Origin: Leifsonia sp. ku-ls
GTDB lineage: Bacteria > Actinomycetota > Actinomycetes > Actinomycetales > Microbacteriaceae
DNA: 64,000 nucleotides
Assembly: GCA_003367665.1 (NCBI GenBank)
Contig: QKXI01000002.1
Location: 62,001-126,000, forward strand
Reading direction: 5' to 3'
Positions within the stretch are counted from its first letter, which is position 1, and the number at the start of each line of letters is the position of its first letter. Position numbers and translations under genes: made by a program. Positions 36,191-44,207 of the stretch are shown here, in pieces. Below the pieces are notes generated by a model. It saw only the letters and a list, made by a program, of their open reading frames with translations. It did no database searches and had not been told where the DNA came from.

Positions 36191-37371
36191 ACGGCCTCCA
36201 CGATCAGGGAGGTGCCCTGGCCCACGCCGACGCACATGGTGGCGAGGCCGTAGCGGGCGCCCTCGCGCTCCATCCGGCCGAGCAGGGTGACGAGGATGCG
36301 CGACCCGCTCGACCCGAGCGCGTGCCCGAGCGCGATGGCGCCCCCGTCGGCGTTGACGGTCGCAGGGTCGAGTCCGAGCCGGCGGATGCACGCCAGCGCC
36401 TGGCTGGCGAAGGCCTCGTTGAGCTCGACCGCGCCCAGGTCGGAGACGTCGAGGGCGGCGCGCGCGAGCGCCTTCCGCGTCGCCGGCACCGGCCCGAGGC
36501 CCATCACCTCCGGCGCCACGCCGGCGCTCGCGGACGCCACGATGCGCGCCCGCGGCCGCAGCCCGTGGCGCTCCACCGCCTCGGCGCTCGCCACCACGAT
36601 CGCGGAGGCGCCGTCGTTGAGCGGGGAGGCGTTGCCGGCGGTGACGACGTGGCCGCCGGCGACGACCGGCCGGAGACGCGCGAGGGCCTCCAGACTGGTG
36701 TCGCGGCGGATGCCCTCGTCGGCGCTCACCGGGCCGGCCGGGGTGTCGACGGCCAGGAGCTCGCCGTCGAACCGCCCGGCGTCGGCCGCGGCGGCCGCCC
36801 GGCGGTGGCTCTGCAGGGCGAAGGCATCGGCGTCCTCGCGGGTGATGCCGTCGAGCCGGGCGACTTCCTCCGCCGTCTCGGGCATCGTGTAGGTGGCCTT
36901 GTCGCGCGCGAGCAGGCGCGGGTTGGGGAAGCGCCAGCCGATCGCGGTGTCGTACTGCGGACCCGGCTTCGCATAGGCGCGCTCCGGCTTGCCCTGCACC
37001 CACGGCGCGCGGGTCATCGACTCCACGCCGCCGGCGACGACGAGGTCGGCGTCGCCGGCCCGGATGCCCTGGGCCGCCTGGATCACCGCGGTCAGTCCCG
37101 AGGCGCAGAGCCGATTGACGGTCAGTGCGGGCACCTCGTCGGGCAGCCCGGCGAGCAGCACGGCCATCCGCGCGACATTGCGGTTGTCCTCGCCGGCCTG
37201 GTTGGCCGCGCCGAGCACGACCTCGTCGATCGCGTCCCCCGGCACACCCGCGCGGCGGACCACCTCGCCGACGACGAGCGCCGCCAGATCGTCGGGCCGA
37301 ACCCCGGCCAGCGCGCCGCCGTACCGCCCGACCGGCGTGCGCACCCCATCCACCAGGAACGCCTCCGCCAT
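36187..37371 (-). CDS. paaJ: beta-ketoadipyl-CoA thiolase
   Basis: A 394-aa thiolase. The nucleophilic Cys is in VNRLCASGLTAV (about residue 87), NEAFASQALA lies near residue 340, GGAIALGHALGSSGSR carries the catalytic His, and CVGVGQGTSL the second Cys. It splits 3-oxoadipyl-CoA to succinyl-CoA and acetyl-CoA and may also act on 3-oxo-5,6-dehydrosuberyl-CoA. The ATG at 37371 follows GGGAGAG; the frame extends 13 codons upstream without conservation. A PaaR-like operator lies just upstream. Confidence 0.9.
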   Translation of the reverse strand: MAEAFLVDGVRTPVGRYGGALAGVRPDDLAALVVGEVVRRAGVPGDAIDEVVLGAANQAGEDNRNVARMAVLLAGLPDEVPALTVNRLCASGLTAVIQAAQGIRAGDADLVVAGGVESMTRAPWVQGKPERAYAKPGPQYDTAIGWRFPNPRLLARDKATYTMPETAEEVARLDGITREDADAFALQSHRRAAAAADAGRFDGELLAVDTPAGPVSADEGIRRDTSLEALARLRPVVAGGHVVTAGNASPLNDGASAIVVASAEAVERHGLRPRARIVASASAGVAPEVMGLGPVPATRKALARAALDVSDLGAVELNEAFASQALACIRRLGLDPATVNADGGAIALGHALGSSGSRILVTLLGRMEREGARYGLATMCVGVGQGTSLIVEAV

Positions 37372-37399
37372 TTCGTGCTCTCTCCCTCGACACCACGAA

Positions 37400-37417
37400 T
37401 TACCGAACAATCGTTCA
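37400..37417. promoter_or_regulatory. PaaR-type operator upstream of the thiolase operon
   Basis: Read on the minus strand the site is TGAACGATTGTTCGGTAA, identical at 14 of 18 positions to the paaA/paaR site (31355-31372). It is centred about 37 nt before the thiolase ATG, where a repressor would block the promoter. Confidence 0.6.
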
Positions 37418-37466
37418 GCAATTGCATCGTCGCAGACCCGGCCCCCGCAAGCAACCCGCCTCCCCG

Positions 37467-37531
37467 TCGTCGCTTCCTCACTTAATCCGGGTCTTGGAGG
37501 CGGAATCGCGGATTAAGTGAGGAAGCGACGA
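37467..37531. repeat. long inverted repeat, copy 2 of a two-copy element
   Basis: Arms 37467-37489 and 37509-37531 are perfect over 23 bp with a 19-nt loop. It lies downstream of the Lrp-type gene and upstream of the thiolase promoter on the same strand, so it can end lrp transcription. The arm shares the core of the element at 32003-32067. Confidence 0.85.
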
Positions 37532-37544
37532 AGGGAAGGCGGGG

Positions 37545-37973
37545 TTAGCGGAGGTCGTGGTCTTCGAAGACGAGGGAGGTCTTGGTGTCGCGCACGGAGG
37601 GGATGGCGGTGAGCTCCTCCAGGACGACGCGGCGCAGGTCCTCGTTGTCGCGAGCGCGCACCAGCAGGATGACGTCGAAGTCGCCGCCGACGAGCGCGAA
37701 GTGCTCCACCTCCGGGATGCGCTGCAGCCGCTCGCGCAGGTCGTGCCAGTCCGCCTGCTCCACCCGCAGCGTGACGTACGCCGACGACGCGCGGCCCGAC
37801 CGCCGGGGGTCGACCTTGGCCGTGAAGCCCGTGATGACCCCCTCCGACACCAGGCGGGCGACCCGCGAGTAGGCGTTGGCGCGTGAGACGTGCGCCGCCT
37901 CCGCCACGGCCGTGATGGAGGCGCGACCGTCCGCGCGCAGAGCGTCCAGGATGCGTACGTCGATGTCGTCCAT
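37545..37973 (-). CDS. Lrp/AsnC-family regulator, bkd-linked
   Basis: A 142-aa regulator with an N-terminal helix-turn-helix (DVRILDALRADGRASITAVA, residues 4-23, then HVSRANAYSRVARL) and a C-terminal RAM ligand domain (VEHFALVGGDFDVILLVRA, residues 88-106). It is divergent from the 2-oxoacid dehydrogenase operon, matching BkdR-type regulators that respond to branched-chain amino acids. The start at ATG 37973 gives the usual Lrp length. Confidence 0.82.
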   Translation of the reverse strand: MDDIDVRILDALRADGRASITAVAEAAHVSRANAYSRVARLVSEGVITGFTAKVDPRRSGRASSAYVTLRVEQADWHDLRERLQRIPEVEHFALVGGDFDVILLVRARDNEDLRRVVLEELTAIPSVRDTKTSLVFEDHDLR

Positions 37974-38100
37974 GGTGCTGGACAGTCTGACACCGATGCC
38001 GCCGGTTCGCACCCGTTCGTCTCGACTCCTGTGCACCCGTAGCGCTCGCCGTCTGACGAAGTCATCCTGGGGAGGAGCGACGTCTTTCGAAGGAGAACAG

Positions 38101-39192
38101 ATGCACGCGGACGATCTGCTGCCCGGCGACACCCCGCTGCGGCTCATCGACCAGGATGGCGCGTCCCACCCGGACGACCGCCATCCGATGCCCTCCACCG
38201 ACACCCTGCGGGAGGGTTACCGCCGGCTCGTGCTGGGCCGCCGGATCAACGACCAGGCCGACGCGCTCGTGCGCCAGGGCCGGCTCGCGGTCTAACCCTC
38301 GTCGCACGGCCAGGAGGCCTGCGAGGTGGCCGCCGCGATGGTCCTCGGCGAGCAGGACTGGCTGTTCCCGACCTACCGCGACACCGTCGCCGTCATCGGC
38401 CGCGGCGTCGACCCGTTCGAGGCCTTCGTGCTGCTGCGCGGCGACTGGCACTCGGGATACGACCCGCACGAGCACCACGTCGCGCCGCAGTCCACCCCGC
38501 TCGCGACGCAGCTGCTGCACGCGGTCGGGTTCGCGCACGCCGCCCGGATGCGCGGCGAGGACACCGTCGTGCTCGCCCTGTGCGGCGACGGGGCGACGAG
38601 CGAGGGCGACTTCCACGAGGCGCTGAATTTCGCCGCCGTGTTCCACCTGCCGGTCGTCTTCCTGGTGCAGAACAACGGCTACGCCATCTCGGTCCCGCTG
38701 AGCAGGCAGACGGCCGCGCCCAGCCTGGCCCACAAGGGCATCGGCTACGGGATGCGCGGCCGCCTGGTCGACGGCAACGACCTCGCCGCGCTGCTCGCGG
38801 TGCTCGGCGAGGCGGTCGCGGAGGCGCGCGACGGCGGCGGCCCCACCCTGGTCGAGGCGCTGACCTACCGGATGAAGTCGCACACCAACGCCGACGACGC
38901 CACCCGCTACCGCACGGACGACGAGGTGGAGCCGTGGCGGGCGCGCGACCCGCTGCTCCGGCTCCGCACCTGGCTGGCCGCCGAGGGGGCGCTCACCGAG
39001 GGCGACGACGCCGAGGCGCACGCCCACGCGGAGCGCGTCGCCGCCGACCTGCGGACGGCGATCATGGCCGACGCGGTGCCGCATCCCGAGGACCTGTTCG
39101 CCCACGTCTACGCCAGCCCGACCCCGCAGCTGCGCGAGCAGGCCGACCTGCTCGCCGCCGAGCTCGCCACCGCCGAGGAGGCCTCCCGATGA
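38101..39192 (+). pseudogene. bkdA: 2-oxoacid (branched-chain) dehydrogenase E1 alpha, in-frame stop
   Basis: The frame of 364 codons encodes an E1 alpha subunit with the thiamine-diphosphate motif LCGDGATSEGDFHEALNF and QNNGYAIS. Codon 65 (38293-38295) is TAA where the family has Tyr (LAV-Y-PSSHGQEA); TAC to TAA is one change. The rest of the frame is intact. A GTG at 38326 with AGGAGG 8 nt upstream could restart translation, giving a 288-aa protein without the first 75 residues, which normally help form the heterotetramer. The first ATG has GAAGGAG. It may be a true nonsense mutation, a readthrough codon or a base-call error. Confidence 0.85.
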
Positions 39193-40223
39193 CCCTCATG
39201 CACGACGCGCCCGCGGAACGACCCGCCGACGCCTCGCCGGCGCCGGCCACGCTGACCATGGCGCAGGCCCTCAACCGCGCTCTGGCCGACGCGCTCGCCG
39301 CCGACCCGTCCGTGGTCGTGTTCGGCGAGGACGTGGGCCCGCTGGGCGGCGTCTTCCGCATCACCGACGGCCTCACGGCACGCTTCGGCGAGAGCCGCTG
39401 CTTCGACACCCCGCTCGCCGAGGCCGGCATCGTCGGAACGGCCGTCGGCATGGCCATGAACGGGATGCGCCCGATCGTCGAGATGCAGTTCGACGCCTTC
39501 GCGTATCCCGCGTTCGAGCAGATCGTCGACCATGTGGCCAAGATGGGCAACCGGACGCGCGGACGGATGCGGCTGCCGCTCGTGGTGCGCATCCCGTACG
39601 CCGGCGGCATCGGCGGGGTCGAGCACCACTCCGACTCGTCGGAGGCGTACTACGTGCACACCCCGGGTCTGACCGTGGTGTCGCCGACCACGCCGCAGGA
39701 CGCCTACGGCCTGCTCCGGGCCGCGATCGCGCATCCCGACCCGGTGATCTTCCTGGAGCCGAAGAAGCTGTACTGGTCCACCGGCGAGGTGGACACGCAG
39801 GCGCCGCTGCCCGAAATCGGTCGCGCGAGCGTCGTGCGGGAGGGCACGGATGCGACCCTCATCGCCTACGGTCCCTCCGTGCCGGTGGCGCTCGCCGCCG
39901 CGGAGGCCGCCGCGGAGGAGGGCCGCAGCCTCGGCGTGATCGACCTCCGCTCGCTGGTGCCGTTCGACGACGAGACCGTGTGCGCCGCCGTCCGGGCCAC
40001 CGGCCGCGCCGTCGTCATCGCGGAGGCCCCGGGCTTCGCGAGCATGGCGGCCGAGATCGCGGCGCGCGTCTCCGAGCGCTGCTTCCACCACCTGCTCGCC
40101 CCGGTGCGCCGGGTGACGGGCTTCGACACGCCGTTCGCGCCGCCGAAGCTGGAGCGGTTCTACCTGCCCGATGTGGACCGCGTCCTCGACGCCGTCGAGA
40201 CGTTGCAGTGGGAGGACGCGTGA
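39189..40223 (+). CDS. bkdB: 2-oxoacid (branched-chain) dehydrogenase E1 beta
   Basis: A 344-aa transketolase-like subunit. GEDVGPLGGVFRITDGL lies at residues 39-55, DTPLAEAGIVGTAVGMAMNG near residue 77, and the cofactor and metal-loop regions at EMQFDAFAYPAFEQI and YYVHTPGLTVVSP. With E1 alpha it decarboxylates branched-chain 2-oxoacids onto the E2 lipoyl arm. ATG overlaps the E1 alpha stop (ATGA), so its translation partly depends on ribosomes finishing the damaged upstream gene. Confidence 0.9.
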   Translation: MTLMHDAPAERPADASPAPATLTMAQALNRALADALAADPSVVVFGEDVGPLGGVFRITDGLTARFGESRCFDTPLAEAGIVGTAVGMAMNGMRPIVEMQFDAFAYPAFEQIVDHVAKMGNRTRGRMRLPLVVRIPYAGGIGGVEHHSDSSEAYYVHTPGLTVVSPTTPQDAYGLLRAAIAHPDPVIFLEPKKLYWSTGEVDTQAPLPEIGRASVVREGTDATLIAYGPSVPVALAAAEAAAEEGRSLGVIDLRSLVPFDDETVCAAVRATGRAVVIAEAPGFASMAAEIAARVSERCFHHLLAPVRRVTGFDTPFAPPKLERFYLPDVDRVLDAVETLQWEDA

Positions 40224-41575
40224 CCTCCCGGGTGTTCACCCTCCCCGACCTGGGCGAGGGGCTGACCGACGCCGAACTGGTCCGCTGGCTGGTCGCCGTC
40301 GGCGACACGGTCACGACGGACCAGCCGATCGCGGAGGTGGAGACGGCGAAGTCGGTGGTCGAGGTGCCGTCGCCGTTCGCCGGCCGGGTCGCGGCGCTGT
40401 ACGGCGAGGAGGGCGCGACGATCCTCGTCGGCGCTCCTCTGCTGGAGATCGAGGAGGAGGCGGCGGCGGAGGCTGAAGCGGCCGCGGCGCCGGGATCCGG
40501 CCAGGTGCTCGTCGGGTACGGCACGACCACGCACGGCGCGCGGCGGACCAGGGCCGCCCGCGGTGCGGCCGCGCGCTCCGGGACGGTCGCGACGGCGACC
40601 TCGTCCACGTCCGCCCCACCGCCCGCCGGCCGCGTCGTGCCCGTCGTCTCGCCCGTGGTGCGGGCCCTGGCGCGCAGCCACGGCATCGACCTGGCGACGC
40701 TCCGGCCGAGCCGCCCCGACGGCGTGGTGACCCGACGGGATGTGGAGGCCGCCTTCGCGACCGCGCCGGACGGCATCGCCGCCCCATCGCACCCCGCGAA
40801 CCCGACCCCGCCCGCCGCTCCGGCCGCGGAGCCCGGCACCACCGATCCGCGCACCGGCCTCGCGATCGCCGCGAGCACCCCGTTCTCGCGCCTGCGCCGC
40901 ACGGTCGCCGAGACCATGACCCGCAGCCGCTCCGAGATCCCCGAGGCCACGGTCTGGGTGGATGTGGACGCCACAGAGCTCTGGGACGGCCGCCGTCGGC
41001 TGGCCGCGTCGGGCCGCGCTCCGTCGTTCCTGTCCTTCGTCGCGCGGTTTGCGCTCGCCGCCCTGGCACGTCATCCCGAGCTCGCCGGCCGGGTGGCCCC
41101 CGACGGCCAGGGCCTCCTCACCTTCGAGGGCGTGAACCTCGGCTTCGCCGCCGACACCGAGCGCGGACTGCTCGTGCCGGTGGTCCGCCGCGCCGACCGC
41201 CTCTCGGTGCGCGAGCTCGACGCCGAGCTCGACCGTCTGGCGCGCGCCGCCCGCGAGGGGACGCTTCCGCCGGCCGACCTCGCCGGCTCCACCTTCACCA
41301 TCAACAACTACGGCAGCCTCGGCGTCGACGGCAGCGCGGCGATCATCAACCACCCGGAGGTGGCGATCCTCGGCCTCGGCCGCGCCATCGAGCGGCCGTG
41401 GGTGGTGGACGGCGCGATCGTGCCCCGGCGCATCCTGCAGCTGTCGCTCGTCTTCGACCACCGGGTCACCGACGGCGGCGTCGCGGCCGGGTTCCTGCGT
41501 GAGGTGGCGGACGCCATCGAGTCGCCGCTCGGCGCCCTCGCCGACCTCCCCGGCGGCGTCGGCGGCCGGGCGTAG
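40220..41575 (+). CDS. bkdC: dihydrolipoamide acyltransferase E2
   Basis: A 451-aa E2 with one lipoyl domain (lipoyl-lysine in EVETAKSVVEVPSP, about residue 42), an Ala/Pro/Thr linker, a peripheral-subunit-binding domain (VVSPVVRALARSHGIDLATL, about residue 143) and a C-terminal catalytic domain ending with the DHRVTDGG active-site His. Start GTG 40220 overlaps the E1 beta stop. No E3 gene follows, so a shared lipoamide dehydrogenase must be used. A branched-chain substrate is inferred from the Lrp-type neighbour. Confidence 0.9.
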   Translation: MTSRVFTLPDLGEGLTDAELVRWLVAVGDTVTTDQPIAEVETAKSVVEVPSPFAGRVAALYGEEGATILVGAPLLEIEEEAAAEAEAAAAPGSGQVLVGYGTTTHGARRTRAARGAAARSGTVATATSSTSAPPPAGRVVPVVSPVVRALARSHGIDLATLRPSRPDGVVTRRDVEAAFATAPDGIAAPSHPANPTPPAAPAAEPGTTDPRTGLAIAASTPFSRLRRTVAETMTRSRSEIPEATVWVDVDATELWDGRRRLAASGRAPSFLSFVARFALAALARHPELAGRVAPDGQGLLTFEGVNLGFAADTERGLLVPVVRRADRLSVRELDAELDRLARAAREGTLPPADLAGSTFTINNYGSLGVDGSAAIINHPEVAILGLGRAIERPWVVDGAIVPRRILQLSLVFDHRVTDGGVAAGFLREVADAIESPLGALADLPGGVGGRA

Positions 41576-41578
41576 GGT
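41573..41578 (+). promoter_or_regulatory. -10 box overlapping the E2 stop codon
   Basis: TAGGGT uses the E2 TAG stop as its first three bases and ends 6 nt before the ATG of the 39-aa gene, giving the small gene its own leaderless promoter. Confidence 0.45.
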
Positions 41579-41584
41579 GGCGGC

Positions 41585-41704
41585 ATGAGCGACAAGAAGA
41601 ACGACGACTACGACCTGAGCGAAGAGAAAGAGGTCGCGCCGGAGGAGAACATCGACTGGCTGCCGAAGCCGGAGCCGACCGACGGCGAGGCCCCGGCGCC
41701 CTGA
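41585..41704 (+). CDS. 39-aa acidic protein
   Basis: A 40-codon frame starting MSDKKNDDYDLSEEKE and ending in a Pro/Glu-rich tail (WLPKPEPTDGEAPAP). It is strongly acidic, has no hydrophobic segment and is probably disordered. High GC at third codon positions and a TANNNT box 6 nt upstream support it. No function is known. It sits 9 nt after the E2 gene and 54 nt before the transporter gene. Confidence 0.5.
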   Translation: MSDKKNDDYDLSEEKEVAPEENIDWLPKPEPTDGEAPAP

Positions 41705-41745
41705 TCGCGGCATCGCGCGGCACAGCATCGTCCGCACACACGGCT

Positions 41746-41751
41746 TAGGGT
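41746..41751 (+). promoter_or_regulatory. -10 box of the DMT transporter gene
   Basis: TAGGGT ends 7 nt before GTG 41759. The intervening GGGAGGA could also serve as a close ribosome-binding site for a slightly longer mRNA. Confidence 0.4.
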
Positions 41752-41758
41752 GGGAGGA

Positions 41759-42709
41759 GTGACCCCTCGCTCCCTCCCGCTCTGGCTCGCCCTCGTCCTC
41801 GCGCTGCTGTGCGGCGCTCTCGTCGCGATCCAGTCCCGCATCAACGGGGAGCTGGGCAGCCGCCTGGGTGACGGCTTCACCGCGGCTAGCATCTCGTTCG
41901 GCTCCGGGCTCGTCATCCTCACCGTCGCCCTCGCGATCGCGCCCGCCGGCCGCCGCGGCCTCGCGCGCGTTCGCGAGGCCCTGCGCGACCTACGGCTGCG
42001 CTGGTGGTACGTCTGCGGCGGGGCCGCCGGCTCGTTCCTCGTGCTCTCGCAGGGTCTCGCCGCCGCGGCCCTCGGCGTCGCGCTGTTCACCGTCGCCGTG
42101 GTCGCCGGCCAGACCATCAGCGGACTCGTGCTCGACCGCGTCGGCATCGGCCCGGGCGGGCGGCGCCCGCTCACCGCCGCGCGACTGGTCGGGGCGCTGC
42201 TCGCCCTGGTCGCGGTGACCTGGGCCGTCTCCGCGCAGTTCGGCGGGAGCGCGCCGGTCTGGCTCATGCTCCTGCCGTTCATCGCCGGACTCGGCACCGG
42301 CTGGCAGCAGGCGGTCAACGGACAGGTCCGCGTGGTCGCCGAGAGCGCCCTGACCGCGACCTTCATCAACTTCGCCGTCGGCACCACCGTGCTGGTCGTG
42401 CTCATGCTGGTGCGCTGGGGCGTCGGCGGGATGCCGCACCGCCTGCCGACGGAGCCGTGGCTCTACATCGGTGGCGCGCTGGGCTGCGTCTTCATCGGCG
42501 TGACCGCGCTGCTGGTCCGCATCACCGGCGTGCTCCTGCTCGGCCTCGCGACCGTCGCCGGTCAGCTGGTCGCGGCCCTCCTGCTCGACCTGCTGCTTCC
42601 GACCGCGGGCCACCAGCTGGCCGCCTCCACCATCGGCGGGACGCTGCTCGCCATCGTCGCGGTCGCCGTCGCCAGCGTGCGGTGGCGCTGGCGAAGCGCC
42701 GCTTCCTGA
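41759..42709 (+). CDS. YdcZ-type DMT-superfamily transporter
   Basis: A 316-aa integral membrane protein with about ten helices in two similar halves, each opening with the family's ARINGELG-like motif (VAIQSRINGELGSRLGDGF near residue 25; GTGWQQAVNGQVRVVAESAL near residue 182). This is the duplicated DUF606/DMT_YdcZ architecture of putative small-molecule exporters. The substrate is unknown. GTG 41759 is chosen from the -10 spacing; GTG 41750 is in frame. Confidence 0.8.
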   Translation: MTPRSLPLWLALVLALLCGALVAIQSRINGELGSRLGDGFTAASISFGSGLVILTVALAIAPAGRRGLARVREALRDLRLRWWYVCGGAAGSFLVLSQGLAAAALGVALFTVAVVAGQTISGLVLDRVGIGPGGRRPLTAARLVGALLALVAVTWAVSAQFGGSAPVWLMLLPFIAGLGTGWQQAVNGQVRVVAESALTATFINFAVGTTVLVVLMLVRWGVGGMPHRLPTEPWLYIGGALGCVFIGVTALLVRITGVLLLGLATVAGQLVAALLLDLLLPTAGHQLAASTIGGTLLAIVAVAVASVRWRWRSAAS

Positions 42710-42719
42710 GCGCGGGGCG

Positions 42720-43271
42720 CTACTCCAGGACGGACAGGAACCGCTCCGGGTCGATCGTCGTGCGGTGACCCTCCTTGCTGTCCGCCGGGATGCCGCCGAC
42801 GTACAGCCAGCCGAGCAGGCGCTCGTTCTCGGCGAGGCCGTGCATCCGGTGCACCGCCTTCGACCGGGTGTGGTGGCCGGTGCGCCACATCACGCCCCAT
42901 CCCGCGTCGTGCAGCAGCAGGCTCAGGACGTGCGCGACGCCCGAGGCGACCGCGTCCTGCTCCCAGCCCGGCACCTTCTCGCTCTTCGTCCGCACCGAGA
43001 CGATCGCGAGGAGCAGGGACGACCGCAGCGGCTTCGCCGCGAGCTTCTCGGCCTCCGGCCCGCTCGCCTTCGCGTCGGCGACGAACGCCCGGCCCAGTCG
43101 CTCACGCGCCTCGCCGCGCAGCTCGATGAGCCGCCACGGGTGCAGGGCGCTGTGGTCGGCGACCCGGCCCGCGGCCGCGACGAGCGGGAGCAGCTCCTCG
43201 TGGGTCGGCGCGTCGGGCGTGACCCGCGAGTACGACCGCCGCGCGGCGACGCGGCCGGCGAGGTCGGTCAT
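42720..43271 (-). CDS. nitroreductase-family flavoprotein
   Basis: A 183-aa flavin oxidoreductase. It opens with the FMN-phosphate-binding Arg pattern RVAARRSYSRVTPDAP (residues 7-22), has ADHSALHPWRLIELRG and a GWGVMWRTG segment (about residue 127), and ends in GWLYVGG. The substrate is unknown; members reduce nitro-aromatics, quinones or flavin partners with NAD(P)H. Its ATG shares one base with the msrB stop, so the two are co-translated, perhaps as a redox-repair pair. Confidence 0.85.
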   Translation of the reverse strand: MTDLAGRVAARRSYSRVTPDAPTHEELLPLVAAAGRVADHSALHPWRLIELRGEARERLGRAFVADAKASGPEAEKLAAKPLRSSLLLAIVSVRTKSEKVPGWEQDAVASGVAHVLSLLLHDAGWGVMWRTGHHTRSKAVHRMHGLAENERLLGWLYVGGIPADSKEGHRTTIDPERFLSVLE

Positions 43272-43696
43272 CACGCCTCCGGCGTGAAGTTCAGCGAGAT
43301 CGAGTTCATGCAGTAGCGGTCGCCGGTCGGCGTGCCGAAGCCGTCCGGGAAGACGTGGCCGAGGTGGGAGCCGCAGTTGGCGCAGCGCACCTCGGTGCGC
43401 ACCATCCCGAGGCTCGTGTCCTCGAGCAGCTGCACGGCCTCCGGCCGCACCGACTCGTAGAAGCTCGGCCAGCCGCATCCGGAGTCGAACTTGGTGCCCG
43501 ACTTGAACAACTCGGCGCCGCACGCGGCACAGGTGTAGAGGCCGGCGCGGCTCTCGTCGAGCAGCTCGCCCGTCCACGGACGCTCCGTGCCCGCCTCGCG
43601 CAGCACCGCGTACTGCTCCGGGGTGAGCTCCTCGCGCCACTCGTCCTCGGTCTTGGAGACGGTGTAGCCGTCCTCGGCGGTGTGGTTCTGTGCCAT
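43271..43696 (-). CDS. msrB: peptide-methionine (R)-S-oxide reductase
   Basis: A 141-aa MsrB. Zinc-binding pairs CAACG (about residue 66) and CANCG (about 112) and the catalytic selenocysteine-equivalent RYCMNSISLNF are all present, with GCGWPSFYE between. It repairs methionine-R-sulfoxide in oxidised proteins. No signal peptide is seen, so it is cytoplasmic. The start at ATG 43696 is preceded by AAGGGACAGG. Confidence 0.94.
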   Translation of the reverse strand: MAQNHTAEDGYTVSKTEDEWREELTPEQYAVLREAGTERPWTGELLDESRAGLYTCAACGAELFKSGTKFDSGCGWPSFYESVRPEAVQLLEDTSLGMVRTEVRCANCGSHLGHVFPDGFGTPTGDRYCMNSISLNFTPEA

Positions 43697-43884
43697 GCCT
43701 GTCCCTTTCGTCGTCACCAGACTAAACGGCACGCCTGCGCCCGGTGTTCCCGGTTGCGTCCCGCGACGTGCCGCACGGAAACGGTGAACACACAGCACCC
43801 GCGCCCTAGGATGACGTGCGAACGCGGGGCACGACCGGGATGCCGGCCGCCGCCCGGCGTCCGCGACGAGGGAAGGCGGTGCGC

Positions 43885-44193
43885 GTGACCCGGTCTGCCG
43901 ACGAACGGTCAGCCGACCGCGAGCCCTCCGAGGCGGACGGCCTGAGCGACCGGGATGCCGCGATCCTCGCGTTCGAACGCCAGTGGTGGCGTCACGCCGG
44001 AGCCAAGGAGCAGGCCATCCGCGAGGAGTTCGGTCTGTCGGCGGCTCGGTACTATCAGTTGCTCGGTGCGCTGATCGACCGTCCGGCGGCACTGCGCCAC
44101 GACCCCATGCTCGTCAAGCGGCTGCTCCGGCTGCGCGAGGCGAGACTGGCCGCACGACACGCACGGACCCTCCCGTCCGGCGACCGACCCTGA
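43885..44193 (+). CDS. DUF3263-family protein
   Basis: A 102-aa cytoplasmic protein with the DUF3263 helix-turn-helix-like block: LSDRDAAILAFERQWWRHAGAKEQAIREEFGLSAARYYQLL split over residues 21-60, then DPMLVKRLLRLR. GTG 43885 has GGAAGG 8 nt upstream. The frame is open to 43816, with a TANNNT box (43807-43812) giving a leader of about 65 nt. DUF3263 next to a LytR_C gene is a conserved actinobacterial pair. Confidence 0.85.
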   Translation: MTRSADERSADREPSEADGLSDRDAAILAFERQWWRHAGAKEQAIREEFGLSAARYYQLLGALIDRPAALRHDPMLVKRLLRLREARLAARHARTLPSGDRP

Positions 44194-44207
44194 GGACCCC
44201 CCACCCG

